From CAKOSP01 sp964404455 (GTDB lineage: Bacteria > Bacillota_I > Bacilli_A > RF39 > UBA660): 6,534 bases of DNA. The DNA lies in contig CAYOJY010000049.1 in the NCBI GenBank assembly GCA_964404455.1, forward strand, positions 1-6,534. Reading direction: 5' to 3'. Under the pieces are notes generated by a model. The model had not been told where the DNA came from. It did not search any database and saw only the letters and a list, made by a program, of their open reading frames with translations. Position 1 is the stretch's first letter. Every line of letters begins with the position of its first letter. Made by a program: the position numbers and the translations under genes. Below are positions 1 through 6,302 of the stretch, in pieces.

Positions 1-495
1 TACCCAATTGTTATTTACAGCACCTCTAAAATAATAACTAGTTCCATAATCATCAACCATTGCATACATTCCTTCATTGGTATCCGCAATAGTTGCAAAG
101 TCCGGACTACCTTTAGCGGCGATAGCCGTTATTCCGCCATTATTTTCTAATATTGTTTCAGCTAATGTTGGAATTTTTATTTTAAAATATATATAACATT
201 TATCTGAACCTAATGAATTTAAAATCAACTCATCATTTTCATTATCCCAACTTAATGAGGCACCGTTATTGCAATATGATAATTCCTCATTAAATTCATA
301 TCCTGTTGGCCAATTTGATAAATCTGATTTGGCATATTGACCAGAACCAGAAGAAGTTTCTAACATTAAAGCAATATTATCTGATATAAGTTCTTCACTT
401 TTTTCAGCATGCTTAAAATTGATTTTACTTATAGTTACCGTTAATAAGGATGCTAATATTATAAATGATGTTATGTAAAATATTTTTTTCTTCAT
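1..495 (-). CDS. Secreted/membrane-anchored surface protein, N-terminal part (3' end beyond window)
   Basis: Reading leftwards from the ATG at 493-495, 165 codons are open to the window edge with no stop, so the gene is truncated by the window. The start is set by an AAAGGAGTG ribosome binding site (502-509) and a promoter just upstream. Residues 1-5 are MKKKI, followed by a hydrophobic segment (about 6-23), giving an uncleaved anchor or a signal peptide without an obvious AxA cleavage site. The exported part is polar and Ser/Asn/Asp-rich, with two cysteines (75 and 100) that could pair in a disulfide, and ends in a DDYGTSYYFRGAVNNNWV stretch (148-165). I recall this DDYGTSYYFRGAV pattern from large hypothetical exported protein families in gut Bacilli genomes, where it precedes a 'WRIIRI' segment; that is memory, not a search. 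Function is unknown. Bases 61-120 are 47% G+C, well above the neighbours. The gene probably belongs to the same family as the fragment at the right edge. Confidence 0.8.
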   Translation of the reverse strand, partial: MKKKIFYITSFIILASLLTVTISKINFKHAEKSEELISDNIALMLETSSGSGQYAKSDLSNWPTGYEFNEELSYCNNGASLSWDNENDELILNSLGSDKCYIYFKIKIPTLAETILENNGGITAIAAKGSPDFATIADTNEGMYAMVDDYGTSYYFRGAVNNNWV

Positions 496-501
496 AAAAG
501 C

Positions 502-553
502 ACTCCTTTTATTTTCTTATAATAATTATAATATATTTTAGAAATTTTTTCAA
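502..553 (-). promoter_or_regulatory. Promoter and ribosome binding site of the left-edge surface protein gene
   Basis: Read on the minus strand, TTGAAA (548-553) and TATAAT (525-530) are separated by exactly 17 bases, a near-perfect sigma-70/sigma-A promoter. The expected transcription start is about base 518, giving a leader of roughly 22 bases that contains the AAAGGAGTG ribosome binding site at 502-509 before the ATG at 495. The surface protein is therefore probably transcribed on its own and not only by read-through from the peptidase gene. Confidence 0.7.
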
Positions 554-568
554 TCAATAATAATCACT

Positions 569-604
569 AAAAAAATATTTCTTTTTTATTTAGAAATATT
601 TTTT
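569..604 (-). terminator. Possible AT-rich intrinsic terminator after the signal peptidase gene
   Basis: A perfect 12-base inverted repeat (AAAAAATATTTC at 570-581 and its complement at 593-604) encloses an 11-base loop. It spans the stop codon of the signal peptidase gene. On the minus strand the second arm itself ends in a T7 run (to 569), so the U-tract overlaps the stem. Its place between a stop codon and the next promoter fits a terminator. The stem has a single G-C pair and would be weak; in such AT-rich DNA the repeat could partly be compositional. Confidence 0.35.
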
Positions 605-1446
605 AAATCTTCAAAAATTTTACTTAAAGAAATTTCTTCTTTTTTTATTGTTTCTTTAGACTCTTTAGATTTTTTAGATAAATTTGATTTTAATGTTTTA
701 TCTTTTTCTTTAACGTATTCGGGTCTTTTTCTAACAGGTTTTAAAATTCCTTTGTATGGTAAAAGTAAAGGTTTATTAAATAATGGAAATAATCGACTGT
801 TTGGCGGAATTTTTTTAGCTATTCCAGAAACTCTTAAAATTTTAATAATATCTTTAATTATTATATATAATGCTGGTAAAACAATAACTAATAACCATCC
901 GGAACTACTTGCTAAGAAAAATTGAATTCTTCCTAATTGGGGTAATTTAATTGAAACTTTTCCCATAATTGATTCATATGACACAGGTTTAGCGTCTTTT
1001 ATAAAATTGTTATCCCCTTTAGTTGTATATTTATATTTTCCTTGAGCATCAATCATTACTTCAATAACTCGGTGGGTTACAGATATCTTTTTACCCATTT
1101 GAAAATCAGTTGAATTAAAAGATATGACATCACCAACTTTAATATCTTCTGGACTTTTTACTTTTTGAACTATTACAACATCATATACCTCAATATTAGG
1201 AGACATACTTTGACTTATAATTGTATATAAAGAAATTGCCGGTTCATATCCTTGACCTTTTGAGGAGTATATTTTAGTGGAAACATAATAATAAATCAAA
1301 AATGCAGCACATAAAACAAGTAAAGTAAAAACAGTCCAACTTATAATTGTACTAATAAATTTTAAGGGACTTTTTAGTGTTTTATCATATGATTTTTTTA
1401 AACGGGATTTATTAATTTCGTCAAAAAAATTAGTGATTTGATTCAT
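586..1446 (-). CDS. Signal peptidase I, Ser/His (SipW/ER/archaeal) type, with long basic C-terminal tail
   Basis: This 286-residue membrane peptidase would remove signal peptides from exported proteins on the outer face of the membrane. A hydrophobic segment at about 31-54 is followed by the S26 peptidase core: SQSMSP (79-83), with Ser80 the likely nucleophile; VTHRVIEV (123-130), with His125 where bacterial LepB has the catalytic Lys; and TKGDNN (142-147), with Asp145 in the third conserved position. His for Lys places it with SipW, the ER signalase and archaeal enzymes (established family knowledge). A second membrane helix lies at about 183-203. Residues 204-286 form an unusual Lys/Ser/Glu-rich tail of about 84 residues, predicted cytoplasmic. 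ATG at 1446 is chosen because AGGAAGGG (1451-1458) precedes it. The gene has its own promoter. SipW enzymes often mature particular neighbouring substrates, so the adjacent surface protein is a candidate; I infer this only from position. It could equally be the general signal peptidase. Confidence 0.9.
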   Translation of the reverse strand: MNQITNFFDEINKSRLKKSYDKTLKSPLKFISTIISWTVFTLLVLCAAFLIYYYVSTKIYSSKGQGYEPAISLYTIISQSMSPNIEVYDVVIVQKVKSPEDIKVGDVISFNSTDFQMGKKISVTHRVIEVMIDAQGKYKYTTKGDNNFIKDAKPVSYESIMGKVSIKLPQLGRIQFFLASSSGWLLVIVLPALYIIIKDIIKILRVSGIAKKIPPNSRLFPLFNKPLLLPYKGILKPVRKRPEYVKEKDKTLKSNLSKKSKESKETIKKEEISLSKIFEDLKNISK

Positions 1447-1450
1447 TTTA

Positions 1451-1497
1451 CCCTTCCTATTCTATTAAATTATAACCTATTGTTTTAAAAATGACAA
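1451..1497 (-). promoter_or_regulatory. Near-consensus promoter and ribosome binding site of the signal peptidase gene
   Basis: On the minus strand, TTGTCA (1492-1497), a 17-base spacer and TATAAT (1469-1474) lie in the 57-base gap after the ABC permease gene. Eleven of 12 hexamer positions match consensus. Transcription should start near 1462, leaving a leader of about 16 bases that is almost entirely the AGGAAGGG ribosome binding site (1451-1458). The peptidase is therefore likely a separate transcription unit. No clear terminator separates it from the upstream operon, so read-through is also possible. Confidence 0.72.
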
Positions 1498-1503
1498 TAT
1501 TGT

Positions 1504-3078
1504 TTATAATTTTAAAAGTATTTTATTGCTGTTTTTTTGCAAATAAATTATTAAGTTAATTATTAAAATAGCTAATATAGCTACAATAAGGCTATAATAA
1601 AGATAATAATTAATATTTATTTTTAATGTTAATAATATAATATTTATTATCATTCCGCCAATAATAACTAAAAACGATGGAACACTTTGTTTAATAACCG
1701 CCACTTCATTTTTCCAATCAAATCTAGGAAATTTCAAGTTAATAAGAAGGCCCATAATCGAAATAAATACAGTCATTAAAATAGGAATAATTAATAAAAG
1801 TATAAAATTTAAAAATGTATAGTTTAATAATATAGCTAATAAAATAGCAGATATAATAATTGCTGGGATAGTAATATATAAATTAAAAATTATTTTACTC
1901 ATAAATATACGAAAAGCATTTATGGGTAAAGATTTAATAATCCATAAATTTTTTCCTTCAAGGGAAATACTCGGATATGTCGTGCATGACATTGCAACAA
2001 ATAACGAAATTATAAATGGTCCTTTTTTTACTATATTATCTAATAATCCGGGAAAGCCAATTAATGTTTCAATTTTACTGGCGCCCAGAAAGAAGCTGGC
2101 AATAACAATTATTAATAAAAGTATTAAGCCAATGGATGTATTTAAAACATAAATAGGTGATGAAAAATATCTGGTTGCTTCTTTTTTTAATAATGATTTT
2201 ATGGGTTTATCAGTTTTAAATGTTTTGATTTGGTGGTTAACTTTATTTTGTTTAGCAATTAATTTATTATTAATCTTGTTGAAAAAAACCATAAAAAGAT
2301 TAATAAAAATAAAATAGGTAAATACAGAAATTAAAGTAAATATTGAAAAATATTTAAAACTATTCAGACTTATCATTTTGGCATATATATTAGTTAAAGG
2401 GTATATTGCATTAAACTTATCCAATATACTATTACTAATATTGGCAACATCTATGGCTGATTTTGAACTAAGTGTATAATTTAAAACTAAAACTAAAATC
2501 GTAAAGATTATCATAAGAATAATATTAAAGAATTCTTTTTTAGTAAATTGGGATGAAATCCACATAATAATTGCGCCAATTATAATGGAAAAAATTAAAG
2601 GTATTAAAGGAATAATGAAAAGTGTTGTTATAAAAAAGAATAAGAATAAACTTTCCGTTGGGACATATTTTAAATAAACTATTAATGCTGGTAAAATAAA
2701 AAATAATAAACTAACTAAATTGTTTAAATATAAACTAATTATTTTACTTGTTAAAATAGTTTTTTTCTTAATTGGTAAACTCATTAATAAGTCATAATCT
2801 TTACTACCAAAAATGATCCCGTTAACCCGGTACGTATTAGTTAAAAAAATGGTTAATGAAGTAACACAAAAAGCTAAAACTAATAAAATATAAGGAATAT
2901 TCAAAAGAATTAATCCTTTCATAATATAATCATATCCCATATATAAATAAAAAGATAAAAGAAGAACTACAAATATAACTAATAAAACACTTAAAATTTT
3001 TTGATGCTTTTTAGTACTTTTTTTAATATTAAGTAAAGATAAAAAATTTATTTTAGTTAAGCGAAATAAATTACTCAC
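1504..3078 (-). CDS. ABC transporter permease, large ABC-2-like, about 12 membrane helices
   Basis: This 524-residue integral membrane protein is the membrane half of the transporter whose ATPase is encoded immediately upstream. Hydrophobic segments fall at roughly 28-48, 57-80, 114-137, 143-175 (possibly two), 184-202, 242-266, 312-331, 353-371, 397-421, 423-447, 468-487 and 489-511, with a basic cytoplasmic linker at about 268-302. The two halves look duplicated: SLPIKKKTILTSKI (100-113) and SLPINAFRIFMSKI (383-396) share 8 of 14 residues, and each comes just before a membrane segment. The start is GTG at 3076-3078. The next in-frame Met (residue 48) would remove the first helix, and GGAG (3086-3089) lies 7 bases upstream of the GTG. 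It overlaps the ATPase gene by 8 bases, so translation is probably coupled. ABC-2-like folds usually export, but the substrate cannot be told; no extracellular solute-binding protein is encoded nearby. Confidence 0.85.
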   Translation of the reverse strand: MSNLFRLTKINFLSLLNIKKSTKKHQKILSVLLVIFVVLLLSFYLYMGYDYIMKGLILLNIPYILLVLAFCVTSLTIFLTNTYRVNGIIFGSKDYDLLMSLPIKKKTILTSKIISLYLNNLVSLLFFILPALIVYLKYVPTESLFLFFFITTLFIIPLIPLIFSIIIGAIIMWISSQFTKKEFFNIILMIIFTILVLVLNYTLSSKSAIDVANISNSILDKFNAIYPLTNIYAKMISLNSFKYFSIFTLISVFTYFIFINLFMVFFNKINNKLIAKQNKVNHQIKTFKTDKPIKSLLKKEATRYFSSPIYVLNTSIGLILLLIIVIASFFLGASKIETLIGFPGLLDNIVKKGPFIISLFVAMSCTTYPSISLEGKNLWIIKSLPINAFRIFMSKIIFNLYITIPAIIISAILLAILLNYTFLNFILLLIIPILMTVFISIMGLLINLKFPRFDWKNEVAVIKQSVPSFLVIIGGMIINIILLTLKININYYLYYSLIVAILAILIINLIIYLQKNSNKILLKL

Positions 3079-3778
3079 TTTCCAACTCCATAAAAATATC
3101 TTCTAAATTTTTATCTTTAATTACCTCTTTCATTAATCCACTTTTAATTATTTTTCCATTTTTTATAATGGCGATTTTATTACATAATTTTTCAGCAACT
3201 TCTAAAATATGGGTTGAAAAAAATATTGAACCACCATTTTGGGTGATGTTATGCATAACATCCTTTAATTTTTTACTAGATATTGGATCTAAACCAACAA
3301 AGGGCTCATCTAAAATTAAATTTTTCGGTTCATGAACTAACGCAGAAATAAGTGCGATTTTTTGTTTCATCCCATGAGAATAACTAGCTATTGGGTTACC
3401 TAAATATGGCGTTATTTCAAACATATCGGCATATTTTTTAATATTTTCATTTTTAAGGTTATTGTTGATACCGTAAATATCTGCAATAAAATTAATATAG
3501 GCTTCTCCTGTTAAATGTTCATATAAATCTGGACTATCAGGAATATATGCCATATTTTTCTTACATTCAATTGGTTTTTCTTTAATAGATATACCATCTA
3601 TTAAAATATCACCTTCATCAAAGTCTAATATTCCAACAATTGCTTTAATTGTTGTGGTTTTACCCGCACCATTATGGCCAACAAAAGCAAATATATCATT
3701 ATTCTCAATAGTTAAGTTAACATTAGCCGCCGCCTTTTTTTCTCCGTATTTTTTGGTTAAATTTTTTATTTCAATCAT
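3071..3778 (-). CDS. ABC transporter ATP-binding protein
   Basis: A complete 235-residue nucleotide-binding subunit that powers the permease encoded next. All main motifs are visible: Walker A GHNGAGKT (34-41), ABC signature SYSHGMKQK (132-140), Walker B LILDEP (154-159, with Glu158 as catalytic base), the D-loop GLDP (162-165) and the switch His190 in FSTH. The Q-loop reads YIPDSPDLYEHLTG (78-91). The usual Gln is replaced by an acidic residue, which I recognise as normal in the EcsA/BcrA-like branch of exporter ATPases. The ATG at 3776-3778 is preceded by AAAGGTAGG (3788-3796), and the gene begins 21 bases after the DUF2207 gene, so it is the third gene of the operon. Its last 8 bases overlap the permease start. 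A role in export or membrane homeostasis is inferred from the subfamily; the substrate is unknown. Confidence 0.93.
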   Translation of the reverse strand: MIEIKNLTKKYGEKKAAANVNLTIENNDIFAFVGHNGAGKTTTIKAIVGILDFDEGDILIDGISIKEKPIECKKNMAYIPDSPDLYEHLTGEAYINFIADIYGINNNLKNENIKKYADMFEITPYLGNPIASYSHGMKQKIALISALVHEPKNLILDEPFVGLDPISSKKLKDVMHNITQNGGSIFFSTHILEVAEKLCNKIAIIKNGKIIKSGLMKEVIKDKNLEDIFMELESE

Positions 3779-3799
3779 TTAATTTACCTACCTTTCTTT

Positions 3800-5650
3800 T
3801 TACCATGAACTTCCGCCTCCCCCACCAGAGCCACCTCCAGAAAATCCTCCCCCACTTGTTGAACTAGATGGCATGGATGTCATGGCTGATACAGCATTAG
3901 TGTATGTGGAATCTAAAAAACTACTAAACATAACCATGTTAAATGTGTTTTTTCCTTCATACCATTCTGGGGGAGTAAGAGTTATTTGTTCAAATTTTTT
4001 AATCCATTTATCAGAAACTCCTAAAACATAGGTAAATGGTAAAATATTATAAAAATATGTGGGATTTTCCATAACTAAAGTTTCCAGTTTAGATTTTTCG
4101 GCTGTTTCTAAAAAATTCCTAAAACCTTTTATTTTACCTAACATTTCTGTTCCATATTTGTTTCTTTTAGGCATAAATTTAAGGGATATCCCCATTATGA
4201 TAAGACTGATACTTCCTAAAATAAATGCAATAATATATAAAATATTATATTGAAGTGCCGGAATAGTTACAAAAAATAAAGGCATTCCAAATATTATAGC
4301 AAATAGCACTCCCGCTTTAACGGGTATATTTAATTCACCTGAAAGTGAAGCAAATAACATAAAAAATCCAACAATAGGTGCAATTAGTATTAATAATGTT
4401 TCCATCTCATACATTTCTAAAGTTGGTTTAACTGTTATTAATAAAAATGAAATTATCATCATTAAACCTACATTTATTTTTTTACGTAATGAATTTTTTT
4501 CAAATATTTTATATTTATTTTCTTTTTTATTGGCATCACTAACAATAGCGTTTAAAGTAATATAAAAATTAGCCTCCAAGTCTTTTGCCGTTACTTCTTG
4601 TTTCTCCTTATTTGTTCCGCTCTTTTTAAATAATCCTTTCATGAATATTTTTTCATTAACATTATCTCCATCATATTCTTTAATTTTAATTAGTTTAAAA
4701 CTTTTTTTCTTAGAAAATAAAGTCTTTTCATTATATTCTGCTATTTTAATATACCCCTTATTGGCTAAATAAATTAAAAGCGATATAGTATCTTTCGTTC
4801 CAACTTTTCCCTTGTACATAAATGCTACTTCCAGACTATTCAAATTTTCTGGAGGATAAAATTCCACTGTTTCAACGGGCTTATTGTCTTTTCCGTATTT
4901 ATACCATAATCTAATTGAATAACCCGCAAATAATAATGGTAAAAAAATAGCTAAAATCATTAAAAAGTCTGTTTGAGTTTTAACTTCCGAAAAATAACCT
5001 TCTGGTAATTCTAATCTAACAGTTAATCCTTCATTGCTGTTTAATGTTTTAGTTAATTTCCCTTTAATTTCATTACCTTCTGTCACATAAACAATATTTT
5101 CATTGTCAACAGAGCCATAACTTCCCATCGAAAACCCTAGTTTGCTAGCATCAAATTCTTGAGGCATTACTATTTTAAATGTTACGTTACTTATTTTAGT
5201 ATCCCATTCATAACCAATAATATTATAATAAAGTTCATCATAATCTTTCATTTTATCTTTACCTAAATCATAATTATAAGTTATTATATATTTTTTATTG
5301 CCAATTATATTTTTTTCCGGATCACCAATTTTAATTATTAAATTTCCCGATTCTTTTTTATAACTATTTTTTTCATTTACTGTTATTTCATTAATTAAAG
5401 CTTTATTATAAGTTTTAGTGCCATCTAAACGAATTACTTCATTTCGATATGGTATTTTACGAAGAATTCCATGACTGTATTCTAAAAAATCAGCTTCAAT
5501 ACTTTCGGTTATTTTGATTTTATTATCTAAACCAACCTCCATTAATACATCATAAGAATTAATAGTATAAATTTCATTTGCTAATACTTTTTCTGTCAAT
5601 AAAAAAAGAAAGGCAAAAGATGTAATAATTATTGCGCTTATTTTTTTCAT
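3800..5650 (-). CDS. DUF2207 (YciQ-like) membrane protein with glycine-rich C-terminus
   Basis: A 616-residue protein of the DUF2207 family, about the usual family length. Residues 1-24 form a signal peptide with a plausible cleavage after VLA (22-24). The extracellular DUF2207 beta-rich domain covers about 27-215 (ITESIEADF at 47-55, GILRKIPY at 61-68). A membrane helix follows at about 228-246, then a charged cytoplasmic region (about 250-390), a cluster of helices at about 391-407, 417-436, 443-465 and 468-489, and a conserved soluble segment (GFRNFLETAE, 509-518; PFTYVLGV, 538-545). It ends in a Gly/Ser tail, FSGGGSGGGGGSSW (603-616), typical of DUF2207 and YgcG-type proteins. The biochemical role is unknown. 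The start ATG (5648-5650) overlaps the lemA stop by one base (TAATG), and only a weak AAGG (5661-5664) precedes it, so its translation is probably coupled to lemA. LemA/DUF2207 pairing is common in bacteria. Confidence 0.9.
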   Translation of the reverse strand: MKKISAIIITSFAFLFLLTEKVLANEIYTINSYDVLMEVGLDNKIKITESIEADFLEYSHGILRKIPYRNEVIRLDGTKTYNKALINEITVNEKNSYKKESGNLIIKIGDPEKNIIGNKKYIITYNYDLGKDKMKDYDELYYNIIGYEWDTKISNVTFKIVMPQEFDASKLGFSMGSYGSVDNENIVYVTEGNEIKGKLTKTLNSNEGLTVRLELPEGYFSEVKTQTDFLMILAIFLPLLFAGYSIRLWYKYGKDNKPVETVEFYPPENLNSLEVAFMYKGKVGTKDTISLLIYLANKGYIKIAEYNEKTLFSKKKSFKLIKIKEYDGDNVNEKIFMKGLFKKSGTNKEKQEVTAKDLEANFYITLNAIVSDANKKENKYKIFEKNSLRKKINVGLMMIISFLLITVKPTLEMYEMETLLILIAPIVGFFMLFASLSGELNIPVKAGVLFAIIFGMPLFFVTIPALQYNILYIIAFILGSISLIIMGISLKFMPKRNKYGTEMLGKIKGFRNFLETAEKSKLETLVMENPTYFYNILPFTYVLGVSDKWIKKFEQITLTPPEWYEGKNTFNMVMFSSFLDSTYTNAVSAMTSMPSSSTSGGGFSGGGSGGGGGSSW

Positions 5651-6204
5651 TAAAATTTTACCTTAACGTTTTCTCTTTCAGTTTCTGCTGATTCAAACAT
5701 TTTTTGAATATTGTATTTAAACATTGCCGCAACTAGATTACTTGGAAACATTTCAATTTTATTATTAAATGTTCGAACCACAGCATTATAATATTTTCTA
5801 GAATTAGCAATATCTTCTTCTACTTTATTTAATTCTTTACTTAATTCCATAAAGTTTTGACTTGCTTTTAAATCAGGATAATTTTCTACTAATAACATTA
5901 ATTTAGAAATATCTGTAGATAATTTTTCATTAGTTGTTAATTTTTCTTCATTAGACATTTTATCGTAATTATTATTCCGATGTTGGACGATATTTTCTAA
6001 GGTTTCTTTTTCATGTTTTGAATATCCTTTAACAGTTTCAACTAAATTCGGAATCAAATCCCATCTTTTTTTCAAATACACATCCATTGTTGCAAAGGCT
6101 TCTTTAACTTTATTATTTAATTGAACCAGTGAATTTCGTACAATTATAATATAAAAAACTAATAAAATTACAATTAAACCAATTGCATACCATACATATT
6201 CCAT
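5650..6204 (-). CDS. lemA: LemA family protein
   Basis: A 184-residue member of the LemA family, a membrane-anchored helical-bundle protein of unresolved function, usually topped by one N-terminal transmembrane segment. Here the hydrophobic segment is residues 4-22. The family core follows: DVYLKKRWDLIPNLVETVKG (41-60) with the near-invariant R-x-D-L-I-P-N-L pattern, then ENYPDLKASQNFMELSKEL (107-125) and YYNAVVRTFNNKIEMFPSNL (138-157). The length matches the family. The predicted body is almost entirely helical and likely forms a coiled bundle. The ATG at 6202-6204 is fixed by a strong AGGAGGA ribosome binding site (6212-6218). It is the first gene of a four-gene operon, and the following DUF2207 gene overlaps its stop codon. 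The two products plausibly act together at the membrane. Confidence 0.95.
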   Translation of the reverse strand: MEYVWYAIGLIVILLVFYIIIVRNSLVQLNNKVKEAFATMDVYLKKRWDLIPNLVETVKGYSKHEKETLENIVQHRNNNYDKMSNEEKLTTNEKLSTDISKLMLLVENYPDLKASQNFMELSKELNKVEEDIANSRKYYNAVVRTFNNKIEMFPSNLVAAMFKYNIQKMFESAETERENVKVKF

Positions 6205-6211
6205 AATACAT

Positions 6212-6254
6212 TCCTCCTATTAATAAGTATATCACTTTCTCAAATAATTGTATA
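6212..6254 (-). promoter_or_regulatory. Promoter and ribosome binding site of the lemA-DUF2207-ABC operon
   Basis: On the minus strand, TATACA (6249-6254), a 17-base spacer and TATACT (6226-6231) form a promoter, with an extended -10 TG dinucleotide one base upstream of the -10 (6233-6234). Transcription would start near 6219, so the leader is only about 15 bases and starts almost at the AGGAGGA ribosome binding site (6212-6218). This is the only clear promoter I see for the four genes down to 1504. Confidence 0.6.
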
Positions 6255-6269
6255 TTATTTTTTTGTATG

Positions 6270-6290
6270 TTATTCAGAATAATCATTATT
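6270..6290. repeat. Two overlapping short palindromes upstream of the lemA promoter
   Basis: TTATTCAGAATAA (6270-6282) and AATAATCATTATT (6278-6290) are each 6-base inverted repeats around one central base, and they share five bases. They lie in the 98-base gap between the right-edge gene and lemA, about 16 bases upstream of the -35 element. The layout could suit an operator or a weak transcript-end hairpin for the upstream gene, but no T-run follows on the minus strand. AT-rich chance is a real alternative. Confidence 0.3.
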
Positions 6291-6302
6291 AAAAACGAAA
6301 AA

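Noticed and set aside
71..91. Q-loop of the ABC ATPase lacking Gln (protein residues, gene at 3071-3778) as a sign of an inactive enzyme
   Set aside because: An acidic residue at this place (IPDSP/IPEEP pattern) is usual in the EcsA/BcrA-like branch, and all catalytic motifs are intact.
482..488. Run of seven A (coding sense) in codons 3-5 of the left-edge surface gene as a phase-variation tract
   Set aside because: Lysine-rich starts of signal peptides in AT-rich genomes commonly contain such runs, and seven bases is short for a slippage switch.
1494..1503. Palindrome ACAATATTGT after the permease stop as a terminator or operator
   Set aside because: Only five bases per arm, all but one pair A-T, and it overlaps the -35 element of the peptidase promoter; too short to call.
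1922..2152. Open reading frame of 76 codons on the plus strand inside the ABC permease gene
   Set aside because: It lies wholly antisense to a clear membrane-protein gene, shows no recognisable domain and no good ribosome binding site, and is the kind of frame expected by chance opposite such a gene.
3802..3846. Gly/Ser codon run at the end of the DUF2207 gene as a repeat expansion
   Set aside because: A Gly/Ser-rich tail ending in SSW is a normal family feature, and the codons are not a uniform tandem repeat.
4059..4253. Open reading frame of 64 codons on the plus strand inside the DUF2207 gene
   Set aside because: Antisense shadow of conserved DUF2207 coding sequence; its hydrophobic peptide simply mirrors the membrane helices on the other strand.
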